Assembly (NCBI GenBank): GCA_030652255.1
Contig: JAUSAZ010000173.1
Span: 1-64,000, forward strand
DNA: 64,000 nucleotides
Direction of reading: 5' to 3'
From: Myxococcales bacterium
Lineage (GTDB): Bacteria > Myxococcota_A > Polyangia > Polyangiales > Ga0077539
Shown: positions 35,111 to 44,579 of the stretch, piece by piece
Position numbering within the stretch: position 1 is the stretch's first letter
Layout of the letters: each line of letters starts with the position of its first letter
Notes under the pieces: generated by a model
The model's database searches: none
The model's input: only the letters and a program-made list of their open reading frames with translations
Told to the model about the DNA's origin: nothing
Position numbers and translations under genes: made by a program

Positions 35111-35551
35111 TCAACCGAGCCGGAGCACCACCTCGGGTCCGTCGTCGGACATCTGCTCCCGCACCGGCACGAAGCCGTTGCGCGAGAGCGCCCGCACCGA
35201 CGCCACGTTGCTCGCCAGCACCGTGGCGAAGATCGGCCGCGACACGTCGAGCTGCACCATCAGCCGCACCGCCTCGCCGCCGATGCCCTTGCGCCAGTGC
35301 CGGGTCGCCACCCGATAGCCGATGAAGCGCTCCTCTCCGATGAGGAAGGTGTTGATCGTGCCGACCATCTCGCCGTCCGCGGTGATCGTCCGGAGCGTCA
35401 CCGACGGGTCCGCCGCGATGCGCGCGATCCACGCGTCGAAGTCGGCCCGCGACCGGGCCGGCACCGTGGTCGCGACCTGCAGCGGGTCGGCCTGCATCGC
35501 GAAGTGCAGCTCGTCGTCCGCGGGCTCCCGGAGGCGAAGGGCGATCTCCAT
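35111..35551 (-). CDS. GNAT-family N-acetyltransferase
   Basis: 146 aa, a compact GNAT fold. AcCoA motif A is seen in GYRVATRHWRKGIGGEAVRLM, and motif B in LASNVASVRALSRNGFVPV. The length is typical for RimJ/RimL-type enzymes (they acetylate amines, often N-terminal). The start ATG at 35551 gives MEIALRLREP; upstream frame is open only as a shadow. It is divergent from the cysteine-hydrolase gene across 87 bp. Confidence 0.88.
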   Translation of the reverse strand: MEIALRLREPADDELHFAMQADPLQVATTVPARSRADFDAWIARIAADPSVTLRTITADGEMVGTINTFLIGEERFIGYRVATRHWRKGIGGEAVRLMVQLDVSRPIFATVLASNVASVRALSRNGFVPVREQMSDDGPEVVLRLG

Positions 35552-35638
35552 CCCGCAACCAGTACCGCAGCCTCCGGCCGAAGTGGGAGCGACCCTGCCG
35601 CATGGCACCGGTCGGCTGTGGTAGGCGTTGGAGCACCT

Positions 35639-36220
35639 ATGGACGCGATCACGTTGGTTCCCTCGCAGACGGCGCTGCTGGTAGTGGACGTGCAGGAGAA
35701 GCTCCTCCCGGCGATGCCCCCGGCGGACGCCGCGCGGATGCTGCGCGCCATCGACCTGCTGCTGGAGACCGCGCAGCGCATGGCGATGCCGGTCTTCGTC
35801 ACCGAGCAGTACCCCTCCGGCCTCGGCCCCACGGTCGGGCCCGTGACGGCGCGGCTCGACACCATGAGCCCGCGGCCTCCCCCCCGGGCCAAGACGGTGT
35901 TCTCCGCGCTGGCCCCCGCAGAGGTGGCGCAGGGCCTCGTCGACGCGGGCGCGCGCTCGGTGATCGTGGTGGGCGTCGAGGCGCACGTCTGCGTGTTCAT
36001 GACGGCGCGCGACCTCATGCGCCGGGGCTTCCACGCGCACGTCCCCTTCGACGCGGTGGCCTCGCGCGACCCGGCATGCAAGGCCACGGCGCTCGCCGCG
36101 CTGGCCGCGCACGGGGTCACCGTGACCACCACCGAGACGGTGGTCTTCGACCTGCTGGGCGACGCGAAGAACCTCCACTTCCGCCCGCTCTCCAAGCTGG
36201 TGCGCGACCTCAACGGCTGA
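35639..36220 (+). CDS. Isochorismatase-family cysteine hydrolase
   Basis: 193 aa. The catalytic triad is visible: Asp17 (LLVVDVQEKL), Lys85 (PRAKTVFSAL) and Cys118 (VGVEAHVCVFMTARDL), with the cis-peptide region around VEAHV. It fits the YcaC/nicotinamidase-like group of hydrolases, which split amides or related bonds. The substrate is unknown. It is convergent with the kinase gene at 36234, with 13 bp between stop codons. Confidence 0.9.
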   Translation: MDAITLVPSQTALLVVDVQEKLLPAMPPADAARMLRAIDLLLETAQRMAMPVFVTEQYPSGLGPTVGPVTARLDTMSPRPPPRAKTVFSALAPAEVAQGLVDAGARSVIVVGVEAHVCVFMTARDLMRRGFHAHVPFDAVASRDPACKATALAALAAHGVTVTTTETVVFDLLGDAKNLHFRPLSKLVRDLNG

Positions 36221-36233
36221 GGCCCGGTCGGGC

Positions 36234-37820
36234 TCAGCGCTTCATCGGCCGGGTGGGCGCCTCGACCGGCGCCCGGCGGATCGTCCCCTCGTCGACCCCG
36301 GTGGCGCGCCGCGAGTGCTCTGCGGGGGAGAGGTCGATCGCGGCGAGCGCGGCGTCGAGCGCGTCCATCGAGGCGTAGCGGGCCGACAGGTCGCGGGCGA
36401 GCGCGCGGAGGATCACCGCGTCGAGCCCCGCGGGCAGCGCCGTGCGGGCGCGCACCGAGGGAGCCTCGACGGGCTGGGATGACACCGCGGAGTAGAGCGC
36501 GGCGCCCGAGCGGCCCTCGAAGGGAGCCTCCCCCGTCAGGAGGAAGTACAGCGTCGCCCCGAGGCCGTAGACGTCCGCCGCGGGCGTCGGCTCGGCGCCC
36601 TGGAAGGCCTCCGGGGCCATGAAGTGCGGCGTGCCCACGGCCTCGCCGGCGTGGGTGAGCCGGGGCTCGTCGGCCGTGATCCGCCGCGCGATGCCGAAGT
36701 CGAGCACCTTGAGCAGGTCGGCGCCGGTGGGGCGGCGGGTGAGGAAGAGGTTCGAGGGCTTCACGTCGCGGTGGATGATCCCGCGCGCGTGGGCCTGCTT
36801 CAGCGACGCGCAGGCCTGGCGGATGAGGGGCACCGCCCGCGCCGGGGGGAGCGGACCGGCGGTGGCGACGAGGCGCCCGAGGTCCTGTCCCTGGAGGTTC
36901 TCCATCGCGATGAACATCACCCCGTCGTCGCTCGCCCCCACCTCGAAGACCCGCACCGTGTGCTCGCTGTCGAGGGCCTGCAGCGCCTCGGCCTCGCGCT
37001 GGAAGCGCCGCGCCTCCTCGGGCGACGGGTCGCGGTGCAGGATCTTGAGCGCCACGTCGCGCTTCGCGTGCTCGTCGCGCGCGAGCCAGACCTCGTTCAT
37101 CCCGCCCGCGCCGATGCGCGCCTGGAGGCGGTAGCCCGAGAGCCGGCGCGCGACGCGGAGCTCACGCTGGAGGGTCGCGATCTGCCGCCCGAAGTGCACC
37201 GAGCCCGCGGCGACGGCGGCGATGATCGCCCACGATCCCAGGTGGTAGATCGGCGACCGCACCGTCGCCCACTGCGCCGCGACGGATGGGTCCCAGCGGG
37301 CCGCGAGCGCGAGCGTCGCCACCCACGCGCCGAACCACGCCCCGACGGTCATCGCGACGCGCGAGGCGCGCACCTCCGCGACGAGCGAGCCCGCGAAGGT
37401 GAAGCCCAGGAGCCCCAGCACCCACGGGCTCTCCAGGGCCCCGAAGGCGAGGGACTGGAGCGCGAGGATCACCGCGACCGCCACGGTGTAGAGCCACGCC
37501 ACGAGGGCCACCCGGCGCTCCCGGCCGTGGGCGCGGCGCGCGAGGAGGATCACCGCCGGCTGCAAGGGCGCCCCGAGGGCCCGGAGCCCGAGCACCCAGC
37601 GCCACGACCCTTCGGGCCAGATGAAGACCAGCGCGAGGACGTCGAAGCCCGCGCCGAGGATCCACGCGAGGGGCTGCCAGGTGAGGCCCCGCATGTGCTG
37701 CACGATGGCCTTGCGCTCGGCGGGGAGCCACACCGCGTCGAAGGCCGCGACCCACCACGGCTCGCGCCGCGCGGGGGGCGCCACGGCCTCGGTGGGGTCG
37801 GCGTCCCGGGGGGCTTGCAC
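36234..37820 (-). CDS. Ser/Thr kinase with N-terminal multi-helix membrane domain
   Basis: 528 aa from GTG 37820. Six transmembrane helices lie in residues 48-210, with little extramembrane mass between them. A kinase domain starts at about 230: GAGGMNEV, Lys259 in VALKIL, HRDVKPSN with Asp352, DFG 374-376 and GTPHFMAPEAF. All catalytic residues are intact. The kinase sits at the C-terminus, unlike the other kinases of this window, which are N-terminal with a C-terminal anchor. The membrane domain could act as a receptor. The regulator and targets are unknown. Confidence 0.9.
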   Translation of the reverse strand: MQAPRDADPTEAVAPPARREPWWVAAFDAVWLPAERKAIVQHMRGLTWQPLAWILGAGFDVLALVFIWPEGSWRWVLGLRALGAPLQPAVILLARRAHGRERRVALVAWLYTVAVAVILALQSLAFGALESPWVLGLLGFTFAGSLVAEVRASRVAMTVGAWFGAWVATLALAARWDPSVAAQWATVRSPIYHLGSWAIIAAVAAGSVHFGRQIATLQRELRVARRLSGYRLQARIGAGGMNEVWLARDEHAKRDVALKILHRDPSPEEARRFQREAEALQALDSEHTVRVFEVGASDDGVMFIAMENLQGQDLGRLVATAGPLPPARAVPLIRQACASLKQAHARGIIHRDVKPSNLFLTRRPTGADLLKVLDFGIARRITADEPRLTHAGEAVGTPHFMAPEAFQGAEPTPAADVYGLGATLYFLLTGEAPFEGRSGAALYSAVSSQPVEAPSVRARTALPAGLDAVILRALARDLSARYASMDALDAALAAIDLSPAEHSRRATGVDEGTIRRAPVEAPTRPMKR

Positions 37821-37904
37821 GCCCGGATGCTAAGCCCTGCTTCGACGGCGGCGGAAGCGCTCTTCATCCCCATCGCGGTCGACGCGGGGCTTTGCCGATC
37901 GAGG

Positions 37905-38150
37905 CTACGCGTGGGCGTGGATGAGCTCGCGGGGGCGCCACGGGGCGTCCACCGGCGCGGGCCGGGCGAGGCGGCGGCAGCGCTCGATCTCATTGGAGAA
38001 GGCGCCGACGAAGCCCAGGGCGACGAAGGTCCACGCGGGCATGAGGACGAAGTTGACCGCGGGCATCAGCACGCAGAACAGCCCCACCACGAGCAGAACC
38101 GGGGAGATGGCGACAGCCAGCACGGTCCAGAACGTTGCGCTGTTGGTCAT
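37905..38150 (-). CDS. Small two-helix membrane protein
   Basis: 81 aa. Two transmembrane helices (8-28 and about 32-52), joined by a very short loop, are followed by a basic tail (ERCRRLARPAPVDAPWRPRELIHAHA). No family is recognised. It is 84 bp upstream of the kinase gene and on the same strand, so the two may be one unit. Confidence is moderate because it is short. Confidence 0.5.
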   Translation of the reverse strand: MTNSATFWTVLAVAISPVLLVVGLFCVLMPAVNFVLMPAWTFVALGFVGAFSNEIERCRRLARPAPVDAPWRPRELIHAHA

Positions 38151-38233
38151 TGGACTACCTCCGACCTGAACTATGGAACCTCCCCCGGGGAGGCACCACC
38201 CGCGCCCGCTCGACCGCACCCTCGGGCCGAAGC

Positions 38234-39424
38234 TCACTCCACGGCGTCGATGGCCTCCAGGTACTCGGCCAGCAGGAAGGCGCACTCCAGCCAGCCGTCG
38301 GAGCCCTCCATCACCCGCACCAGCACCTGACCCTCGTCGAGGGTGGCCTCCGCGCGGTCTTCCTCGCCCAGGAACACCGCCGTGGCCGCGCCGTTCTTCC
38401 CCTTGAGGACGAAGGGCAGCTCCTTCTTGATGGCGTTGAAGAGGTCGTCGTCGCCCGGGGCGCAGGAGAAGAGGTCGCCGATCTCCACGCGGCTGCGGGC
38501 GTCGGGCGCGTCGCCGAGGCCCTCCGCCACGAAGGCCGTGAGCAGCTCCAGCGCGGCGAAGTAGCTGGTGTCCGACGACTCGATCCAGTCGGGGTCGACC
38601 TTGAGCACCACGCCGACCATCCCCCGGGTGGGCTCGATGAGCAGCTCGAGCTTCGCCGTGCGGGCGATGCGCGCGAAGCCGAAGTGCCGCCGCGCGATGC
38701 GCCCCACGGGCTTGCCCGAGCGGTCGAGCTCCAGCGAGAAGCGCCGCCCGAAGGGGGTCGTCTCGATCTCCGGGGTCTTCCACCCGGCCACGCCCGCGCG
38801 GTCGCCCTTGGCGAAGCCCACCGGCGGGCTGAAGAGCAGCTGCCCCAGGTCGAACACCGCGCGCTGCGTCGCCACGCCGACGTGCAGCCGCCGGCCGCCC
38901 TCCTCGTTGCGCACCACCAGCGTCGCGGTCTTCTTCGCGAAGGTCGCCGACGCCTCCATGCGCTTGCCCAGGAACACCTCCGTCGCCCCGCCCGCCCCGT
39001 CGCGCGGGACCCACGCCAGGGCCTCCAGCACCGCCGCGAAGGTGCGCGTCTGGTCGTACGACACCGCCAGCACGTTGCCGAGGGAGCGCTGGTCCTCCGG
39101 GGACGCGTCGCCCGCCGCGTCGGCGAGGAAGCGCGCGTAGGCCTGCATCGCCCCGGTCGCCAGCGTGCGGTCTTGCAGGGCGCGCCGGTCGATCCAGAGG
39201 CTCACCACCTCCGCGTGCCCGTCGTCCCCGAGCAGGGCCTCGAGCTCCGCCGCATCGCCGAGCAGTTGCGCCTTCCACGCCACCCGCTTCATCCCGCGCA
39301 GCCGCGGGTCGGCCGCGTCGTCGCCGCCGGCCACCCGGGCCAGGGCGTAGGTCTTCGCAAACGCAGAGCCCTCGATCTCCGAGGGCGTCCGATCCAACAG
39401 CGATCCGCGGGGGTTGGGGCGCAT
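38234..39424 (-). CDS. Hypothetical protein, unknown function
   Basis: 396 aa. The start at ATG 39424 is preferred to the upstream TTG at 39466. No signal or membrane segment. It looks like a globular alpha/beta protein: PSEIEGSAFAKTYALARV, RRALQDRTLATGAMQAYARF, FDLGQLLFSPPVGFAKG and VGVVLKVDPDWIESSDTSYF are characteristic phrases. No family is recognised. It may be an intracellular binding protein. Confidence 0.65.
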   Translation of the reverse strand: MRPNPRGSLLDRTPSEIEGSAFAKTYALARVAGGDDAADPRLRGMKRVAWKAQLLGDAAELEALLGDDGHAEVVSLWIDRRALQDRTLATGAMQAYARFLADAAGDASPEDQRSLGNVLAVSYDQTRTFAAVLEALAWVPRDGAGGATEVFLGKRMEASATFAKKTATLVVRNEEGGRRLHVGVATQRAVFDLGQLLFSPPVGFAKGDRAGVAGWKTPEIETTPFGRRFSLELDRSGKPVGRIARRHFGFARIARTAKLELLIEPTRGMVGVVLKVDPDWIESSDTSYFAALELLTAFVAEGLGDAPDARSRVEIGDLFSCAPGDDDLFNAIKKELPFVLKGKNGAATAVFLGEEDRAEATLDEGQVLVRVMEGSDGWLECAFLLAEYLEAIDAVE

Positions 39425-39440
39425 AGAGCGGCGCGGAGGG

Positions 39441-41209
39441 TCATCCACAGCGCCGCCCACCGTCAACGGGCTTTGGCGCGCCTGGAACTCGGAGCAGGCA
39501 CGGCGGGCCGTCGGGAATGAGCGAGACCGCCGCGCGGCAGTGCGATCGTGTGCTGCCCGCGGTGCCGTACCGCCAGTGGGTGCTGTCGCTGCCGTGGGCG
39601 CTGCGGCTGCTGCTGCCGGTGGCGCGCGATCCGTCGCTGCTCAACGCGGTGGCGAGGACCTGCGCGAGGAGGCTCGTCGCGAGCGCGAGCGAGCACCCGA
39701 CGCCGACCAGCACCGACCAGCTCACCCGCAGACACCAACGTTCGACCGCGACCGACCGTCGCAGTGAAGCCAACGTGCCGGCGTGCACGAACGGAGGAGC
39801 GAACGCCGCGCCGGCGCGCCGGTTGGTCGGCGCCGCGCCACGGTAGGGCGTGACCGGCGCCGGGGCCGACGTCGACGCGGGGATGCCGGTGAGCACGCAG
39901 ATGCGCTCGCCGGGGGCGAGCACACACTGCTCGACGACCCACATCGGGTGTTCGACGCTCGGGGCGAGTGCACCGACGGGGCTCGACGCGATGCCGCGCA
40001 GCGCCTCGGACGCCTCCTCATGGCGGAGCACCACGCGCGACGCGCGCAGGTCAAGCGCGGCGTCGGCGAGGTCGATCGTGTCGTCCCCGGAATCGTCGCG
40101 CACCGCCAGCCGCGTGGGCCAGCACGCCTGCGCGCGGCGCCTCGCGGTGGAAGGCTCGCCGGCGTTGAACTCGTCGACCCGCACGTCGACCCACGCGTGC
40201 ACGTAGGCGCCGAGGGCACCGGTAGCCGTCGCCCTCCCGACGACGGTCAGCTCCATCAAGCCCTGCCGGGTCGCCGCGTCGCGCAGGGCGATCGGTGTCG
40301 CGTTCGTCAGGCACGCCCACGCGAGGTCGTGCATCCGGCGGCGCCGCGCCACCGCCTCCGCCATCAACGCCGCGGCGGCACACAGCACGCAGCTCCACGC
40401 GGAGCCCGGCCCCAACGACCCGGCGCGCGACGCCAGCAGCAGCGGGGCGACGCCCGCCGCGAGCCACCAGCGCCATCTGGCGATCGGCCGCGACGCCTCG
40501 CGCTCGGCGAGACGCTCGACCACGGGCGCCGACCGCACCGCGAGCCCGATCAGGGCCAGCACGATCAGCACCGACGCGGCGCCGGCGGCGAGGCGACCGC
40601 TGACCGCGTCGGCGTGGGCGGCGACGCGCGGGCGTGACGTCCCGTCGCCCGTGGTGAGGACGAGCGGGGTGGTGCCGCAGGGGATGAGGGCGTTGCGTGC
40701 GGGGTCGACGCAGCCGTCGACGTAGACGCGGTCGCCCGGGCGCACACATTGGGCGAGCAACCTTCCCGTGAAGGGCGCGACGCCGAACGCGGACCGGTAC
40801 GGCGCCGCCTCGGGATCGACCAGCGGCCGTGGCGACGGCGGGTCGAACGCCACCGCAGTGCCGGACCGCAACACGAGCTCGACCGGCGTGCCATCGGGTC
40901 GGACGAAGCCGACGGTACTGCGCTGTACATGCGTCCATTCCGCGTCGGCGACCCGACCGGCGTTCCGGCCCTGCACGAGCCGCTCGTGGACGATGAGGCA
41001 GACCTGCGGGATCGCACCGGGTTCGCCGCGCAGACGTCCCGTCGCCCTCACGGTGCCGTCCGCGCCCCACGCCGAGGCGGAGCCCGCCAGCCGTGAATCG
41101 GCGAGCGTCGGTCGGTCAGCTCGCGGAGGCCGTCGAGCCCGACGGCGCCCAGGCCGAGCGCGGCGAACGCCCCCATCCCGAAGAGGATGAGGCCGCGGAT
41201 GACCGCCAT
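39441..41209 (-). CDS. GIDE-like polytopic membrane protein with apparent frameshift
   Basis: The C-terminal 500 or more residues contain two related modules. The first runs from VRATGRLRGEP to GDRVYVDGCVD. The second has AVRDDSGDDTIDLADAALDL then EQCVLAPGERICVLTGIP, a pattern like GIDE-type domains of membrane E3-ligase-like and bacterial proteins. Membrane helices occur around VLIVLALIGLAV and VLVGVGCSLALATSLLAQV. A proper N-terminal membrane helix (MAVIRGLILFGMGAFAALGL) lies in a different frame, starting at 41209. The two frames would join smoothly around 41110-41120 if one CCGA unit were added. So the gene appears interrupted by a 4-bp (or 1-bp) shift in a GACC repeat. Alternatively, a GTG start at 41051 would give a shorter protein. 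Confidence 0.55.
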
Positions 41210-41529
41210 GGCGGCGCCGTCCTTCTGCAGGCCAGGGAGGAACCTGGAGTCGAAGCCCGTCCGCGCCATCGGCCGCGAGTATGCGACCGTCGCCGCTCGC
41301 AGCCACCGCTCGCTCCAAGCGCGACCGACGCGAACTCGGCCTCGAGACCGACCGCGAGCTCGGTCACGAACCGCTCACCGCGCAGTGAGCGACTTCTCCC
41401 CGTCGAGCCTCTTCCCCCGGTGCTCCTTCCATCTCTACGCGTCCTCTGCGCGCGAACGCTCCCACCTGCGGCAACGGCACCGCCGAGGCCGGCTGCCCCT
41501 GACCGGATCGCAGCGCCCGCGGCCCCCTC

Positions 41530-42432
41530 CTACCGCCGGAAGGCCCCCGTCGGCAGCGGCCCCCCGGCGATGCTCGGCAGCATCGGGGCACCCGTCCCTT
41601 GCGGCGGCGGCGTGAAGCTTCCTCCGGCCACGGAGGGCGCCTCCGCGACCGGTGGCGCGAGGTTGCCGCCCGCTACGGTGGGGACGTTCGCCACGGGCTG
41701 TGGCGTTGGCGTCGAGACTCCACCTCCCGCGAGCGAAGGTGCGGACGCGGTCGGAGGGAAGGCGGGGGCCGGGTTGGGGTTCGCCGCCGTGTTGATCGGC
41801 GCCGCCGGGAAGCCGGTCGGGGGCTGCCCGGCGAGGCTCGGGGTGCTCGGGGCCTGCGCCGTCGGAGCGCCCTGGCCGGTCGAAGCCGGCGTCGGCGCCT
41901 GCGCGACCGTCGTCGGTACGATCACCGGCAGGTACGCGACGCCCGCTGGCGCAGCGGTGTTGACCGGTGCGACCGCCGCATCGCCCGTCGCGCTCGCGAC
42001 CGTCGCCGACGCGTCGCCCTGGGCTGCGGAACCAGCCGCTGGAACTGGAGGAGTCGCCGCCGCGACGACCGGAGCAGGGGCGGCGACCGGAGCCTGGGCG
42101 GCCGTCGCAGCAGGCGCGTCGGGCGCAGCAGGTGGGGCCGTCGGAGCAGGAGCGGCAGGCGCAGCCGTCGTGGCCATCGTCGGAATCGCGGTCGTCATAG
42201 CTGTCGGAGGAGGCGCGGCCGTCGTAGCAGGCGCAGCGGGCGCGACCGTCGGAGGAGGCGCGAAGGACCTGGCGATCGCGCTCACGAGGTTGGGCGCGCC
42301 GGTCGTGGTCTGCGGGGTCGCGGGGGTGACCTCGAGGGAGCTGACGCTCTCCCGTGAGCGCCGCTGGTTGCCGTGGCAGGCTGCCACCAGCAGGGCGCCG
42401 AACGCGAGCAGTCGCGCCGATGAACGCAGCAT
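41530..42432 (-). CDS. Low-complexity Pro/Ala/Thr/Val-rich lipoprotein
   Basis: 300 aa. The signal MLRSSARLLAFGALLVAAC has Cys at 19. The remainder is almost entirely Pro/Ala/Thr/Val/Gly (PAAPAPTAPPAAPDAPAATA and similar), with repeated SLAGG/SVAGG/TVAGG phrases near the C-terminus. It is probably an extended surface spacer. GGGAG precedes the ATG. No domain is recognised. Confidence 0.6.
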   Translation of the reverse strand: MLRSSARLLAFGALLVAACHGNQRRSRESVSSLEVTPATPQTTTGAPNLVSAIARSFAPPPTVAPAAPATTAAPPPTAMTTAIPTMATTAAPAAPAPTAPPAAPDAPAATAAQAPVAAPAPVVAAATPPVPAAGSAAQGDASATVASATGDAAVAPVNTAAPAGVAYLPVIVPTTVAQAPTPASTGQGAPTAQAPSTPSLAGQPPTGFPAAPINTAANPNPAPAFPPTASAPSLAGGGVSTPTPQPVANVPTVAGGNLAPPVAEAPSVAGGSFTPPPQGTGAPMLPSIAGGPLPTGAFRR

Positions 42433-42826
42433 CTGGGTGATCTCCCTTCTCTTCTCTGGCGGAGAACTGCTGCAACGATCGATCCGCCGGGACTGTGGGG
42501 CGGTGCCCCCGTCCCGGCGAACCCCGCGGCGGATGCGACCGGGCCGAGGCACGCACGCCCGTGCGGAGAGGCGGCCCCGCGTGCGTCGACCGCGCCGACC
42601 GCACCGCCAAGGAGGCGGCCCGGGAGATCCTGCCAGTGCTCGCGGCCAAGCGTACAACGGATCAATGGGTGTGTCGGTAACTGCAGCGCATCCGTGCCAG
42701 CGAGGATGCCGCGTTGGTTGCCCAATACCCCGCCATGCGCCCGACGGGGGAGGCGCTGGCCGCGGGTCGACTCACCGGCGCCGCGGCTGCGGGAGATGAC
42801 CGACCGGGGCGGTGTACCCTGGGTCG
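42433..42826. other. Intergenic region with no feature recognised
   Basis: 394 bp between two divergent lipoprotein genes. Only the upstream region of each and a less GC-rich stretch around 42650-42680 are visible. I see no convincing promoter, hairpin or gene. Confidence 0.5.
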
Positions 42827-43438
42827 ATGCGCTTCGCCCTACTCGCCTCCGCCCTCACCCTCGCCGCTTGTAGCGCCGACGACTGCGGAAGCGGCGCGAG
42901 CTGCGCGCCCCTGCCATTTCCCGACGCGCGCCCCGCCGACCTCGGCGCCGCGGACACTGGCGCCGACGTCGGTCAGGTGGACACCGGGTCGCTGGTCGAT
43001 GTCGGCGCGGAGATGCTCTGCGACCCCGCGATCAACTACCCCTGCATTTGCGGTGACGGCTCTCGCAGCGACCGGGTTTGCCAGGTGTTCGACGGGCGGT
43101 ACGGCCCGTGTCGCTGCCCCGGCGCGGGGCCACGGGACGCGGGCGCCCTCGACGTGGGGACGGACAGCGGGAGCGACGTGGGCGCCCTCGACGTCGGAGC
43201 GGTGGACGTGGGGACCAACCCGGGACCGGCAGACGTGGGAACGGACGTGGGCCCCGCCGACACGGGGAGGGACGTGCCCCCCGACGTGCGGATCGACTGC
43301 GCGCCGATCGGGTTGGGCGATATCCCGTGCCGCTCGCACGCGGACTGCGCCGCGTGCATCCCCGGTGCGTTCAACTCCATCTGGTGCTGCGCGGCCAGCG
43401 GCGTGTGCGGCAACACCTCAAACCCGACTTGCAACTAA
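42827..43438 (+). CDS. Cysteine-rich lipoprotein with Asp-Val-Gly linker
   Basis: 203 aa. The signal MRFALLASALTLAAC has Cys at 15. There are two Cys clusters: MLCDPAINYPCICGDG and CQVFDGRYGPCRCPG after the first linker, and DCAPIGLGDIPCRSHADCAAC at the C-terminus. Between them lies an extended (A/D)DVG-rich linker with DVGT, DVGA and DVGP units. The start ATG at 42827 is preferred over the in-frame ATG at 42812. Likely surface exposed; function unknown. Confidence 0.7.
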   Translation: MRFALLASALTLAACSADDCGSGASCAPLPFPDARPADLGAADTGADVGQVDTGSLVDVGAEMLCDPAINYPCICGDGSRSDRVCQVFDGRYGPCRCPGAGPRDAGALDVGTDSGSDVGALDVGAVDVGTNPGPADVGTDVGPADTGRDVPPDVRIDCAPIGLGDIPCRSHADCAACIPGAFNSIWCCAASGVCGNTSNPTCN

Positions 43439-43483
43439 CGCCTCGCCCTCCGATCGGGGAGTGACCACCGCGCGATTTTCCGC

Positions 43484-43619
43484 GCCAAGGCGACGTCCCG
43501 GAGGCTCATGTCAACGCTCGCGAGAGCGGGTGCTACGCGTAACAGGCGATCTGGCACCTGGAGCGGATCCCTGCCGATACAGCTCTCTCGGCGCTGCGCC
43601 ATCGGTTCACCCAATCCCC
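43484..43619 (+). repeat. 136-bp direct repeat, copy 1
   Basis: Starts GCCAAGGCGACGTCCCGGAG and matches 44393-44528 with about seven mismatches over 136 bp, in the same orientation at a distance of 909 bp. The Uma2 gene (43697-44296) lies between the two copies. It contains CGCTCGCGAGAGCG, a potential hairpin. No ORF is supported inside. Confidence 0.9.
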
Positions 43620-43696
43620 TGGCGAAACACGGTTCAACCGATGGAGGCGGTGACGAGCGCCGACGACGTTCACCAGCTCGACGGCCCGGCGCCCCG

Positions 43697-44296
43697 CTAC
43701 AGCGACCACAGCCCGGCGAGGTCGAGCGGCACCGCGTCGAAGGGCTCCGCGCGCACGACGTCGTTCCCCTCGAAGGTCGCGACCAACAGCCATCCGATGT
43801 CCGCCCGCCGGTACACCTCGACCGATCGCAGCACCGGCGACACGAGCCACACATGCCCGACGCCCTCCCGGTGGTAGATCGCCAGCTTGCGCCCGCGGTC
43901 GACCTTCTCCGTCGAGGGGGAGAGCACCTCACAACACCAGTCCGGCGCGACGCTCGCGAATGCGCCCTCGATGAACCCTACGGGCAATCGCTCGCGACGC
44001 CACCCGGCGAGGTCGGGCACCAACACGTCGGGGAGCGGCCCCAGGCGCAGCTCCGGTTCGGGGAGGATCACCCACCCGCCGGGGCCATCGCGCCCGCGGT
44101 CAAAGGGGCCGTCCAGGTCAGCGCCCAACCGTCCTGCCGACCGGGCGTGGCCCAACCGCGGGCGCGGCATGAGCGACAGCTTCCCGTCGATGATCTCCGC
44201 GACCATCGTCTCCGGCGCGTTGCGGTAGCCCTCGACGACGTCGGGCGAGAGATTGGGAAGCTCGGGGTCGATGGTGCGTGCGGCGTCGCCTGACAT
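43697..44296 (-). CDS. Uma2-family (DUF820) PDDEXK-fold protein, copy 2
   Basis: 199 aa. Conserved VPDLAGWRRERL, WCCEVLSPSTEKVDRGRKLAIYH, and GVGHVWLVSPVLRSVEVYR place it in Uma2. PDDEXK-type residues are present (PD, then E in CCEVLS, then K in RGRKLA). The protein is only distantly similar to copy 1 at 27.5 kb and has the usual length. The gene lies between 136-bp direct repeats in the opposite orientation to them, a configuration compatible with a mobile or duplicated unit. Confidence 0.88.
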   Translation of the reverse strand: MSGDAARTIDPELPNLSPDVVEGYRNAPETMVAEIIDGKLSLMPRPRLGHARSAGRLGADLDGPFDRGRDGPGGWVILPEPELRLGPLPDVLVPDLAGWRRERLPVGFIEGAFASVAPDWCCEVLSPSTEKVDRGRKLAIYHREGVGHVWLVSPVLRSVEVYRRADIGWLLVATFEGNDVVRAEPFDAVPLDLAGLWSL

Positions 44297-44392
44297 CCCG
44301 CGAAGGTTAGCCCACCCGGCGATGACATGGGCGCGAGCTGCTACCGCTCGACGTCGCTGGGGGGTGGGCCTCTCCTCCGTCGGAGGAGCGTT

Positions 44393-44528
44393 GCCAAGGC
44401 GGCGTCCCGGAGGCTCATGCCAACGCTCGCGAGAGCGGGTACTACGCGTGATAGGCGATCTGGCACCTGGAGCGGATCCCTGCCAATACAGCTCTCTCGG
44501 CGCTGCGCCATCGGTTCACCTAATCCCC
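44393..44528 (+). repeat. 136-bp direct repeat, copy 2
   Basis: Second copy, same orientation, identical to copy 1 except for about seven substitutions. It lies about 100 bp upstream of the Uma2 start and about 50 bp before the 3' end of the aldolase-like gene. Confidence 0.9.
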
Positions 44529-44579
44529 CCCGTCGAAGCGCTCACCGATCGCCCGCTCCGAATCCCAGGGCGCGCGCCC

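Noticed and set aside
41530..42432. Pro/Ala-rich frame as pure shadow
   Set aside because: Kept as a gene because of the lipobox, the ribosome site and the lack of any competing real gene on the other strand, but with lower confidence.
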